A DNA stretch of 36,352 nt from the NCBI GenBank assembly GCA_016711405.1, contig JADJSZ010000093.1, positions 1 to 36,352 on the forward strand, written 5' to 3'. Of the stretch, positions 24,492 to 32,858 are shown piece by piece. Below the pieces are notes generated by a model, which worked only from the letters and a program-made list of their open reading frames with translations, searched no databases and had not been told where the DNA came from. The position numbers and the translations under genes are program-made. How positions within the stretch are numbered: position 1 is the stretch's first letter; each line of letters starts with the position of its first letter. Source of the DNA: Candidatus Hadersleviella danica. Lineage in GTDB: Bacteria; Chloroflexota; Anaerolineae; Promineifilales; Promineifilaceae.

Positions 24492-25646
24492 TTAGAGGGT
24501 GGCGGTGTAGAGGGCGGCCATGTCTGCTTCGGTCATGGGGCGGGGGTTGGTCGTCCAATTCAAATCTTTGATGGCAAACGCGGCTAGGGTGGGGATGAGT
24601 TCGGCCGTCACCCCGGCTTGGGAGAGGCGCGAGGGCAAGCCGACGGCCGCGTTTAGTTCGGCCACCAACTCGGCCGCGTCTTCCGCGTCTATCGCGCCGG
24701 GGCGGAGCGCGGCGGCCACGGCCGCGTATCGCTCGGGGGCGGCGGGTGCGCTAAACGCCATTTGGGGGGGCAACATAATGGCGCAGGCCAAGCCGTGGTG
24801 CATATTGGCAAAGGTGGAGAGCTGATGGGCGAGGGAGTGACATCCCCCCAACCAATTGGAGCTGATGGCGATGCCGCCCAACACGGCCGCTTCCATCATC
24901 GCCTGCCGGGCGGGCAGGTGGGTGGGGTTGGCTACGGCCGTGGCCAAGTTTTCGGCCACCAAGCGGATGCCGTGCAAAATCAGCCCATCCAAAAGCGGGT
25001 TGATGTTGGTGGAAACATACGCTTCGATGAGGTGCGAGAGGGCATCCATGCCCGTTGCGGCCGTGAGGAAGGGGGGCAAGCCCACGGTGAGTTCGGGGTC
25101 AGCAATGGCCACGTTGGGAATGAGACTGACCCCGCCAATGCCCGCTTTTTGCTGGGTGTCGTGGTCTGTTACTACTCCCCACGGGGTCACTTCGCTCCCC
25201 GTGCCGGCCGTGGTGGGGATGGCCAGCATGGGCGGCAAGGTGTGGGCAGGGGGCGCGGGGCGGCGGTCGGCACGGGTAGACATGTATTCAGCACAACTAT
25301 GCTCGGCCGCGACACCTGCCAGCAAGCGCACCCCTTTGGCCATATCCAGCGCACTGCCCCCGCCCAACCCAATGATGCCATCGGCTCCGCTGGCGCGATA
25401 AGCGGCACCGGCTGAATCGGTGTGGGCCACGTCGGGGTTGCCAATCACCTCGCTAAAAAGGGTGTGGGCAATGCCAGCGGCCGTCAGCGATTGCACAATC
25501 GTCTCGGCCAAGGGCAAAATACCCGGATCTACCACCACAAACGCATGGCGAATGCCTAAACTTTGCGCTTGGGTTCCCGTTTGGGCGGCCGTGCCCGCCC
25601 CCATCACCACTCGTCCCGGCCATTCATAGGTAAAGGCGTTGCTCAT
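24492..25646 (-). CDS. Iron-containing (group III) alcohol dehydrogenase
   Basis: The 384-residue NAD(P)-dependent dehydrogenase has the nucleotide motif GLGGGSALDMAK (93-104), PTTAGTGSEVT (144-154) and the metal ligands Asp201 and His205 (TGMDALSHLIEAY), His270 (GGCHSLAH) and His284 (MHHGLACA). All four ligands are present. The family oxidises short alcohols, lactaldehyde, 1,3-propanediol or similar, and the substrate cannot be read here. The ATG at 25644-25646 has only a weak GGAG-like site upstream. It probably forms a two-gene unit with the YhhN gene. Confidence 0.93.
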   Translation of the reverse strand: MSNAFTYEWPGRVVMGAGTAAQTGTQAQSLGIRHAFVVVDPGILPLAETIVQSLTAAGIAHTLFSEVIGNPDVAHTDSAGAAYRASGADGIIGLGGGSALDMAKGVRLLAGVAAEHSCAEYMSTRADRRPAPPAHTLPPMLAIPTTAGTGSEVTPWGVVTDHDTQQKAGIGGVSLIPNVAIADPELTVGLPPFLTAATGMDALSHLIEAYVSTNINPLLDGLILHGIRLVAENLATAVANPTHLPARQAMMEAAVLGGIAISSNWLGGCHSLAHQLSTFANMHHGLACAIMLPPQMAFSAPAAPERYAAVAAALRPGAIDAEDAAELVAELNAAVGLPSRLSQAGVTAELIPTLAAFAIKDLNWTTNPRPMTEADMAALYTATL

Positions 25647-25748
25647 GTTTCTCCTGTTTTACTTTTGCTGATTGATGGTTTAATCTGTCAGGATAAGTGT
25701 AGCCCCCCCAGAGGGGCGCGGCGAACGAATTTCTGAGTTCGGGGCAAA

Positions 25749-25856
25749 AAGTACGAAGTACGAATGACGAAGTACGAAATTATTCGAGGGTATCGTACTT
25801 CGTACTTCGTAATTCGTCCTTTTTCTCACTTTTCACTTTTTACTTTCTACTTCTCT
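25749..25856 (+). repeat. Long heptamer array with inverted arms and an in-phase word switch
   Basis: The left arm has AAGTACG, AAGTACG, AATGACG, AAGTACG, AAATTAT (25749-25783). The right arm has CGTACTT, CGTACTT, CGTAATT, CGTCCTT (25794-25821), the inverse words. It then continues in the same phase with TTTCTCA, CTTTTCA, CTTTTTA, CTTTCTA, CTTCTCT (25822-25856). It ends 11 bp before the start at 25868, directly before the Shine-Dalgarno sequence. Confidence 0.88.
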
Positions 25857-25867
25857 TGGAGGCTCTC

Positions 25868-26656
25868 ATGGACTTAGGATTACAAGGCAAGGTGGCGTTG
25901 GTTATGGCCGCGTCAAAGGGGTTGGGCAAGGCTTCGGCCGAGGCATTGGCGCGAGAGGGGGCGCGGGTGGCCATTTGTGCCCGCAGTCCCGCCATCGAAA
26001 CGGCCGCGCAAGACATTCGCACGGCCACTGGCGCAGAGGTGTTGGCCATGCAGGGGGATGTCACCTCGGCCGTGGATATTGACCGCATTGTGACTGATAC
26101 GCTGGCACATTTCGACCAGATAGACATTCTCGTTATCAACGCGGGTGGCCCCCCGCCGGGCAATTTCCTCAACTTTTCGCCCGCCGATTGGGAAGCGGCC
26201 GTGGATTTAACCCTGATGAGCGCGGTGCGGCTCTGCTACGCGGTCATCCCCCACATGCGGGCGCGGCAAACGGGGAGCATCGTCGCCATTCAATCTGTCT
26301 CGGTCAAACAGCCCATCGACAATCTTATCTTGTCCAATTCGATTCGCATGGCGGTCATCGGCTTGCTCAAGTCGCTGGCCAACGAATTCGGCAAGGATGG
26401 CTTGCGCATCAATTCGATTAACCCGACCTACACCTACACCGATAGGGTGGCGCAACTGCTGGAAGTGCGGGCGGCCGGCAAAGGCACCACGGCCGCTGAA
26501 GAAGCGGCGGCGATGGGGCAAATGATGCCCCTCGGCCGAATGGGCACGGCCGAAGAGTTTGGCACGGCCGTGGCGTGGCTCGCCTCCCCAGCCGCCAGCT
26601 ACATCCACGGCCACGCCCTCATGTTCGATGGCGGCTCGGTGAAAGCGGCGCTTTAA
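25868..26656 (+). CDS. Atypical short-chain dehydrogenase (BKR-like), catalytic residues replaced
   Basis: The 262-residue protein has an SDR fold and a good GGAGG five bases before the ATG. The nucleotide motif is MAASKGLGKA rather than TGxxxGxG. The active-site stretch reads VSVKQPIDNLILSNSIRMAV, so the expected YxxxK is replaced by residues of SNSIR type. This fits the BKR-like SDR subgroup known to lack a standard catalytic tetrad. A TTG four codons upstream is in frame but lacks a site. It may be a non-catalytic or unusual oxidoreductase. The C-terminus (YIHGHALMFDGGSVKAAL) is normal for SDRs. The alternative is an ordinary 3-oxoacyl reductase annotation, which the active site does not support. 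Confidence 0.85.
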   Translation: MDLGLQGKVALVMAASKGLGKASAEALAREGARVAICARSPAIETAAQDIRTATGAEVLAMQGDVTSAVDIDRIVTDTLAHFDQIDILVINAGGPPPGNFLNFSPADWEAAVDLTLMSAVRLCYAVIPHMRARQTGSIVAIQSVSVKQPIDNLILSNSIRMAVIGLLKSLANEFGKDGLRINSINPTYTYTDRVAQLLEVRAAGKGTTAAEEAAAMGQMMPLGRMGTAEEFGTAVAWLASPAASYIHGHALMFDGGSVKAAL

Positions 26657-26731
26657 CAATGAGTAATGAACAATGAACAAATAAGGTCATGGTACTTGTG
26701 AGCTAATGACCAATGACAAATGACGAGGCCC
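26657..26731 (+). repeat. Heptamer arrays (CAATGAA and CAATGAC types)
   Basis: CAATGAG, TAATGAA, CAATGAA, CAAATAA start on the base after the SDR stop codon. TAATGAC, CAATGAC, AAATGAC follow at 26704-26724. It ends just before the DinB-family ATG at 26733. Confidence 0.8.
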
Positions 26732-26732
26732 C

Positions 26733-27212
26733 ATGAATGAAACTGAACTTCGCCAGCAGTTGGTGAATATGCTGATTGTGCGGCAGGCGCACATGGATTT
26801 TGAGGATGCGGTGGCGGATTTCCCCGAGGCACATATCAACAGTCGGCCGCCGAATTGTGCCTACACCTTTTGGCAGTTGCTGGAGCATTTGCGCATTTGC
26901 CAGCGGGATATTTTGGAGTACATCGTCTCGGATGCCTACAAGTGGCCGACTTTTCCCGATGATTTATGGCCCGACCAAGCGGCCGTGGCTACCTCGGCCG
27001 AGTGGGATGAAAGCACGGCCGCGTTCTTGGCCGACCGCCGCGCTTTAATCGCCATCATCAACGACCCAGAGGTGGATTTGTTCGCGCCGTTGCCCAATAG
27101 CGGCGACTACCGGCACACTATCCTGCGCGAAATCAACATCATCGCCAGCCACAACGCCTACCACACAGGGGAGCTAGGCGTTTTGCGGCAAACGATGGGG
27201 TTGTGGAAGTAG
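26733..27212 (+). CDS. DinB-family putative metal-dependent protein
   Basis: The 159-residue four-helix bundle has the DinB/YfiT metal triad: His in WQLLEHLRI (near 51) and two His in IASHNAYHTGELGVL (near 141 and 145). The family includes thiol-dependent S-transferases (bacillithiol or mycothiol) and uncharacterised stress proteins. I assign no specific reaction. No Shine-Dalgarno is visible. The ATG follows a heptamer array. Confidence 0.82.
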   Translation: MNETELRQQLVNMLIVRQAHMDFEDAVADFPEAHINSRPPNCAYTFWQLLEHLRICQRDILEYIVSDAYKWPTFPDDLWPDQAAVATSAEWDESTAAFLADRRALIAIINDPEVDLFAPLPNSGDYRHTILREINIIASHNAYHTGELGVLRQTMGLWK

Positions 27213-27238
27213 CTATCGGGTTTAAGTCCTTGGTTCTC

Positions 27239-27294
27239 GGTTACAGGTTACAAGTTACAGGTGGAAAGCGACTTGTAACCGGTAACTTGTAACC
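27239..27294. repeat. Hairpin heptamer array (GGTTACA/ACTTGTA type)
   Basis: GGTTACA, GGTTACA, AGTTACA (27239-27259) are followed by ACTTGTA, ACCGGTA, ACTTGTA (27271-27291). The arms are inverted. It uses the same words as 12961-13021, more than 14 kb away, and again lies between convergent genes. Confidence 0.88.
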
Positions 27295-27348
27295 TTCTCA
27301 AAACACCACCCCTGAATAGTTTTTCAGAGCCAAATGATGGTGTTGCAA

Positions 27349-29050
27349 TTAACCAGCGCCACTGGCACCACCGCCTGCGGCTCCAGCACCGGCCGCGCCT
27401 GCCCCAGCCCCGGCCGCACTGCCGCCCGATGAATTGGCCGTTGCCGACATGGCCACAAAGACCCCCATCGCTTGGTCGCTTGTTGTGGTGGGCAAAACGC
27501 GAAAATAGGCGGGCATTTCGGTCCAGCCTTCTTTTTCAAATTGTTTCGCCCATTGATCAAGTAAGCCGAAAGTGGCGGCGTAGGGTAGGTATTTTTCAAA
27601 CATGGCGATCAATGGGTTGTTTGCCTTTGCTGACCTCATTGAGATAGTTTTGGAATTCTTTCCAAGCCACGGCCGTTTCTGCACCCATATCAGACAAGGG
27701 CAACAAGGAGCCGCCCAAAATCAGCCCGATGATGCCAAGGAGGATGGCCGCAATGGCCAAGGCCAATGGCCCCAAGCCAAACGAATCAGACAAAACGGCC
27801 GCGCCGATGAACAGAATAACAGCACCCATGACAAGCAACACGCCGCCCCACACCATGAGCGTTGTCCGCATTGTTTGACGGTCGGCATTGAGGAAGCCCG
27901 CTTGCTTGATTTCGTGTTGTAAGGGTTCTTGGTACTTTTTCCACGCCGAGCCAGAAATTTTTGTGCCCATGTCGGAGAGTTTGAGGGAGGTGGCACGGCC
28001 GTCTTTATCCGTGAACAACATCTCCAAAAACCCCTCTTCATGGGGTGTCAAATTGGCAACTGGCTCCACTTGTTTCACGGCAAAATCATGCTTGCGATAC
28101 CATTTTTGTTCGGGTAACTCCTCAATTACCAGCACCCCTTTTTCGGCCAAACTGAAGAGCGTGCCGAGGGCGTGGTTCCATTGCGGCGTGGCCCCATCGC
28201 TCACCAACAGACCCACCATGCCGGGAGATAATTTGCCCGGTGGTTCGGGCGTTGTGAGCTTGGTGGTGGTGGGCGGCAAGGTGGTGCGCCTGCGATAGCT
28301 AATCATCATCGCCAGCCCTGTTAGGAAGAGCGCAACCGCTGAGCCAACCCAATAGGGAATTTGAGTGGTGAATGTCTGTTGGGTCGTTTGCCAGTTGGGC
28401 GGAGCCGAGATAAGGCTGTTTGCCTCAAACCCCATCTGAATGACCAAAGGGGAATTGGGTTGCAGGTCTTGGGTGGTGAAGGTGACTTGGTGGGGGGATT
28501 GGCTGGTAACGGCCGTGCCTGCTACGACAATGGGTTCAGAAACCAACTGCACCTGCGCTGGATAATTGACCACCGTCTCGCTTGCCCCAATAAAATAGTC
28601 GTACTCATCAGGCAAAGCCTGCCAATAAAGTGCATCGGTGCCGTTTTCTTGGCGCACCACGCCATCGGCCCGATAGGTGAGCACGACTGTGTGGATGGCG
28701 TTGCTGGTCGGCTCCAAATGCCATGTAATCCGCATGGGATCGCCCGCTTCAATTTCCACCTGTCCTGCATTTTCACCCACGGGATAGACCACACCATCCA
28801 CACGGGTTTCTAGCACGGAAAGCCCATCGGTATGGTCGGTGGGCAATTCGCGGAAGACATAGGTAAAAGGGCCACCCACAAAATTAAAGACGGCCGTTTC
28901 CGTCACCAACACCGATCCTCCTTCTTCAACCGTTATTTCAACATCGAAGGAATCGGCACTATATGATTTTTCTTGAGCATGGGTTGTGCCTGTCATCAAG
29001 CACAGCACCACTGTCACAACAAGACCCGCCCACACTGGTCGCATTTTCAT
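27349..29050 (-). CDS. DUF2207-type membrane protein with Gly/Ala-rich tail (one frameshift)
   Basis: A signal peptide ending at THAQ (residues 1-26) is followed by an extracytoplasmic DUF2207 beta domain (FDVEITVEEGGSVLVTETAV), a membrane helix near 228-245, a cytoplasmic segment (SLAEKGVLVIEELPE) and two further membrane helices (about 405-455). The reading frame then ends at KGKQPIDRHV. One extra C near 27622 is the cause. Removing it continues as PLIAMFEKYLPYAATFGLL and a low-complexity tail of Gly, Ala and Ser to the stop at 27349. The corrected length is about 566. Function is unknown. The tail resembles that of other DUF2207 proteins. Confidence 0.85.
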
Positions 29051-29334
29051 ATTCTTCTCTCTTTGATGATGTTTGGGAAATAGCCCAAGGGCATCACGCT
29101 ATTTATCAGCACTTCCAATTAGAGATGATATATCTACACCCGATACGTGGATAGGTTAAATTTTGTTACCAGCTCGGAAATGACTGGAAATAATGGCTCT
29201 TTGGATTCTGAGGTGGTTAATAGTTTAGGGGCGCAAGGTCTCTTTTTCCCTGCGCCCTTGCGTCAGATTCTGCCCAATTTGTCAACCACACAAATCTCAA
29301 TTATTAGGAGGGCATCTCTGGACATGAATTCCAC

Positions 29335-29378
29335 GAATTGTCTCGAATCTCATTCGTGAAATTCGTGAAATTCGTGTC
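29335..29378. repeat. 9-bp word array (ATTCGTGAA)
   Basis: ATTCGTGAA occurs twice and ATTCGTGTC once in a row at 29352-29378, with a further diverged copy near 29428. The period here is 9 rather than 7. The rest of the 29051-29506 gap contains a CTGCGCC/TTGCGTC patch near 29230-29270 and nothing I can call a gene. Confidence 0.55.
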
Positions 29379-29506
29379 TAAAAAGCGTTCACCCTTCAGG
29401 ATAGTTAAATTTTAGGGATGGCCTAATTCGTGTCTAAAAACGATTTGCCCACAAAGTGACACCCCTTATTCGGTGGTGTAGGAGATCTGAGGGATTACAA
29501 CCTGTT

Positions 29507-30391
29507 CTACGGGCGGGGTTGCCCCCCTGTGACTAGCCCGACACTGGCCAAAATAACGCCCATGCCCAGCAACATGCCCAAGTTGAACGGGTCTTGCAGG
29601 AAGGCAATGCCCCAAATTGTGCCAAACACGGGCACTAGAAAGGTCACGCTGGCGGTGCGGGTTGACCCCACATTTTGCAACAGGAAAAAATAGAGCAAGT
29701 AGGCGAATGAAGTTGAGAGCAGGGTCAGGGCGAGCAGGGCGATAATGGCGGTGGGCGAGGGCATGGTGGTGGGAATGGCCAACACGGCCGGGATGGCCAA
29801 GAGAACGGCCGCGCTCAGCAATTGAGCTATCGAGGCGTAGATGGGGGTCAAGCCCTTGAGGTTTTTGGCGGCGTAGACTGTGCCTGCGCCATAGCACAAA
29901 GCGGCCGCAAGGGAGGCCAACACAGCCACAATCAGCTCGGCATTGACGGCCAGCGGGCCGCCCCCTGTCAGGATGCTAACCCCCACGACCCCGAGGAACC
30001 CGCCCAAGAGTTTGCGCCGCGTCAGCGGCTCGTTGCGCCACACGGCCGCAATCAAAACAGCAAACAGGGGTGTGGTTGAGTTAAGCACGGCCGCCAGCGA
30101 TGCGGTAATGCTCAACTCCGAAAAGGCAATCAACGTAAACGGCAAAGCAGAGTTGAGCAACCCCACCACCAAATAGGTGCGCCAATTGGTTCGCCAATTC
30201 AGCCCTGTTTCGCTTTTTTGCTGGCGTTGCCGCCATTGCGCCAAGCCGACGAGTACCAGCCCCGCCCCTAAAACGCGCAAAAACATGAGCAATAACGGCC
30301 CAAATTCGTGGACAGCCAGCCCGATAAACAAAAAAGAGGCTCCCCAGATGGAGCCTAACAACAACAGCGCGGCATAATGAATCGGTTTCAT
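29507..30391 (-). CDS. EamA/DMT-family transporter
   Basis: The 294-residue protein has ten predicted membrane helices in two EamA halves: GSIWGASFLFIGLAV, then FSELSITASLAAVLNSTTPL in the first, and CYGAGTVYAAK, then SVTFLVPVFGTIWGIAFL in the second. Family members export amino acids, purines or drugs, and the substrate is not predictable. It is divergent from the AraC-type regulator gene, which could control it. The start is the ATG at 30389-30391, without a strong Shine-Dalgarno. Confidence 0.88.
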   Translation of the reverse strand: MKPIHYAALLLLGSIWGASFLFIGLAVHEFGPLLLMFLRVLGAGLVLVGLAQWRQRQQKSETGLNWRTNWRTYLVVGLLNSALPFTLIAFSELSITASLAAVLNSTTPLFAVLIAAVWRNEPLTRRKLLGGFLGVVGVSILTGGGPLAVNAELIVAVLASLAAALCYGAGTVYAAKNLKGLTPIYASIAQLLSAAVLLAIPAVLAIPTTMPSPTAIIALLALTLLSTSFAYLLYFFLLQNVGSTRTASVTFLVPVFGTIWGIAFLQDPFNLGMLLGMGVILASVGLVTGGQPRP

Positions 30392-30480
30392 GAGACAATC
30401 CTATGTGGTGAAGTAAGTGGGTTTTCTAAAGGGTATATCGTGATAAGAACATAAACCCTCAGTTTAGGCGATTGCCCTTA

Positions 30481-30486
30481 TATAAT
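30481..30486 (+). promoter_or_regulatory. Putative -10 box (TATAAT) upstream of the AraC gene
   Basis: A perfect TATAAT lies 45 bp before the GTG start. No convincing -35 box stands at 16-18 bp, so this is a weak call. Confidence 0.35.
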
Positions 30487-30530
30487 AGTCGGAATGCTCA
30501 CCCCATCATTGTAAATTTTCGACATCTCTT

Positions 30531-31351
30531 GTGTTGCCCACCCCCGAAACTCAACTCGCCTATCTCGGCTTTCAACGCCTCGCACCGAGTGCATGGTTAC
30601 GGCCGTACATTCGCTCATATTGGCATTTTCAACGCCCGACCCCCTTGCTCGCCTACCACGAGGAGTATATGCACCCCACAGGCGGGTTTGGCCTTGTCTT
30701 TAACTTGGGCGATGCCGTCCGCTTGGATGAACACCTCGTCACCGCCCCAGTTTTTTTGGATGGAGCCAATACCGTCTCCCGCAAATTGGGCTTTATCGGC
30801 AAAGTAGACCTCATCGGCATCCGCTTTTACGAAGGGGGAGCATACCCGTTTTTGGGCTTGCCGCTCCGTGAATTGCGGAATGAAATCGCCTTGTTGGATG
30901 CGCTCCAACCCGCTCACTTGTTGGAGGTGCAGGCTCGTTTGGGTGAAGCCACTTCTCTGCCTGCCCGAATCGAGTTATTGGAAGGGTGGCTCCTCGGCCG
31001 CTTATCCCTCGGCCAAGAGCGGCACGCACTTATTCCCGCTTCGCTGGAGATGTTGCGGCAAACCAACGGCCGTGGCTCTATCCCCGACTTGGCGCAACAG
31101 TTGGCCATTAGCCAAAGGCAACTGGAGCGGCTCTACCAAACACAGGTGGGCATGTCGCCCAAGCAATACACCCAACTCCTGCGCGTCGAGGCGGCTCGCC
31201 TTGGCCTGAAGCAATTGCAGGGACAAACCACCACCACCTTGGCGGCCGAACTGGGGTATTATGACCAAGCCCATTTCATTCATGAATTTGGAGCGATTAT
31301 TGGGCTAACCCCACGGCTTACCTCAAACGCAATCGCCAACCAGTACGTTGA
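30531..31351 (+). CDS. AraC-family transcriptional regulator (one frameshift near the end)
   Basis: The N-terminal ligand domain (about residues 1-165) has LRPYIRSYWHFQ and GGFGLVFNLGDAV. The two helix-turn-helix motifs follow: IPDLAQQLAISQRQLERLYQ (about 185-205) and the second with YYDQAHFIHEFGAI (about 245-258). One base is missing in the C run near 31310. Correcting it gives GLTP-x-AYLKRNRQPVR and a stop at 31349-31351, about 273 residues, the normal AraC end. Without the correction the frame runs on for 90 spurious residues into mtaB. GTG at 30531 is the best start found, but alternatives cannot be excluded. It may regulate the divergent EamA transporter. Confidence 0.85.
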
Positions 31352-31509
31352 TTTCGTTCGAGCAATAATGAATTGCACGGCCGTTTTTTTCATTCCCTAT
31401 GTTCGTTTCATGGCCATAAATCTCGTACCGCAATTGGCCTCTCTGATTTTTTGGCCTTACAATTACCCAATCAACTCCCCTCTCTCCAAATTTATCAACC
31501 CATTCTCCC

Positions 31510-32805
31510 ATGAAAATTTATCTGCACAGCATTGGTTGCCGGCTGAACCACAGCGAAATAGAAACAATGGGACGGCAACTGCTGGCCGCTGGGCATCAGG
31601 TGGTGGCCGACGCGGCCGAGGCAGATAAAGTCATCATCAACACCTGCGCCGTCACGGCCGAGGCGGCCCGCGATGCCCGCGTTCTCACCCGGCGGCTCCA
31701 CAAACTCAACGACACGGCCGACATTTTGCTGACAGGGTGCTACGCCACCATCGCCCCCCGTGAATTGGCGCGGGTTGAGGGAGCCACGGCCGTTATCCCC
31801 AACAGCCACAAAGCCCAACTCGTCCAGCAGATTGACCCGCTCATTAACCCCGATTTGCCCGTTTACGAGCAAGAACCGCTTTTGCGCGAGTTCCACGCAG
31901 GAACCACTAGCCGCACCCGCGCCTTCATTAAAGTGCAAGATGGGTGCGACAACAAATGCACCTTTTGCGTGACCACCATCGCCCGTGGGGCGGGGCAAAG
32001 CCGGCACTTGGGCAATGTCGTGGCGGAAGTGCAAGCCCTCGCCTCGGCTGGCTATTTGGAGGCGGTGCTGACAGGCGTGCATTTGGGAAGCTACGGCCGT
32101 GACCTTGGCCAGCCCCACGGCCTGCGCGATTTGGTAGCCGCCCTGCTCACCCACACCGACATGCCCCGCCTGCGCCTCTCCTCGCTCGAGCCGTGGGAGA
32201 TTGCCGATGGCTTTTTCGGCTTGTGGGAAAATCCCCGCCTGTTGCCCCATCTCCACCTACCCCTGCAATCGGGCAGTGAGCGCATTTTGCGGCTGATGGC
32301 TCGCAAAACCCGCCCCGAGAGTTTCCGCGCCTTGGTCGAGGAAGCGCGGGGGCACATCCCCCACCTGAATTTGACGACTGACTTGATTGTGGGCTTCCCC
32401 GGCGAAACCGAAGCTGATTTTGAGGAGAGTTTGGCCTTCACGGCCGCCATGAACTTCTCGCGCATCCACGCCTTTAGCTACAGCCCCCGCCCCGGCACGG
32501 CCGCCGCCACCATGCCCAACCACCTGCCCAAGCACATCAAAAAAGAGCGCATCGGCCGGGTGATGGCCGTGGCGCAGGAACTCGGCCGTGCCTACCACGA
32601 GCAATATGTGGGGCAAACCATGCCTGTGTTGTGGGAATCGGTGCTGGGGGCGGATGAAGCGGGCTTGCGCCTCGCAGGCTACACGGACAACTACATGCGC
32701 GTGCTCGGCCACGGCACGGCCGACGACCTCAAGCGCATCACGGCCGTCCACCTCACCTCGGCCGATGCGGATGGGTTAACAGGGACGGTCGTCCCTAGTC
32801 CCTAG
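31510..32805 (+). CDS. mtaB: tRNA (t6A37) 2-methylthiotransferase MtaB
   Basis: MtaB is a radical-SAM enzyme that converts t6A to ms2t6A at position 37 of ANN-decoding tRNAs. The UPF0004 domain uses Cys10, Cys46 and Cys77 (GCRLNHSE, NTCAVT, LTGCYA). The radical-SAM cluster is Cys146/150/153 in CDNKCTFC. Further motifs are TGVHLGSYG, LPLQSGSERIL and VGFPGET. The C-terminal TRAM region ends in an abnormal way: the last residues (VVPSP) are encoded by a heptamer array that also provides the stop codon. The length of 431 is normal. No Shine-Dalgarno is visible. Confidence 0.93.
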   Translation: MKIYLHSIGCRLNHSEIETMGRQLLAAGHQVVADAAEADKVIINTCAVTAEAARDARVLTRRLHKLNDTADILLTGCYATIAPRELARVEGATAVIPNSHKAQLVQQIDPLINPDLPVYEQEPLLREFHAGTTSRTRAFIKVQDGCDNKCTFCVTTIARGAGQSRHLGNVVAEVQALASAGYLEAVLTGVHLGSYGRDLGQPHGLRDLVAALLTHTDMPRLRLSSLEPWEIADGFFGLWENPRLLPHLHLPLQSGSERILRLMARKTRPESFRALVEEARGHIPHLNLTTDLIVGFPGETEADFEESLAFTAAMNFSRIHAFSYSPRPGTAAATMPNHLPKHIKKERIGRVMAVAQELGRAYHEQYVGQTMPVLWESVLGADEAGLRLAGYTDNYMRVLGHGTADDLKRITAVHLTSADADGLTGTVVPSP

Positions 32806-32839
32806 TCATTGGTCATTGGTCATTGGTCACTGGCTCCCC
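32791..32839 (+). repeat. Heptamer array overlapping the end of mtaB (GTCCCTA/GTCATTG type)
   Basis: Seven 7-mers are in perfect register: GTCCCTA, GTCCCTA, GTCATTG three times, GTCACTG, GCTCCCC. The first two encode the mtaB C-terminus and, with the next base, its TAG stop. It has the same word family as 9733-9788. Confidence 0.88.
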
Positions 32840-32858
32840 GCTCCAGCACCCCCTTTGT

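Noticed and set aside
30472..31628. AraC-type protein of 365 residues running into mtaB
   Set aside because: The last 90 residues have no family resemblance. One missing base near 31310 restores the normal AraC C-terminus and a stop at 31351.
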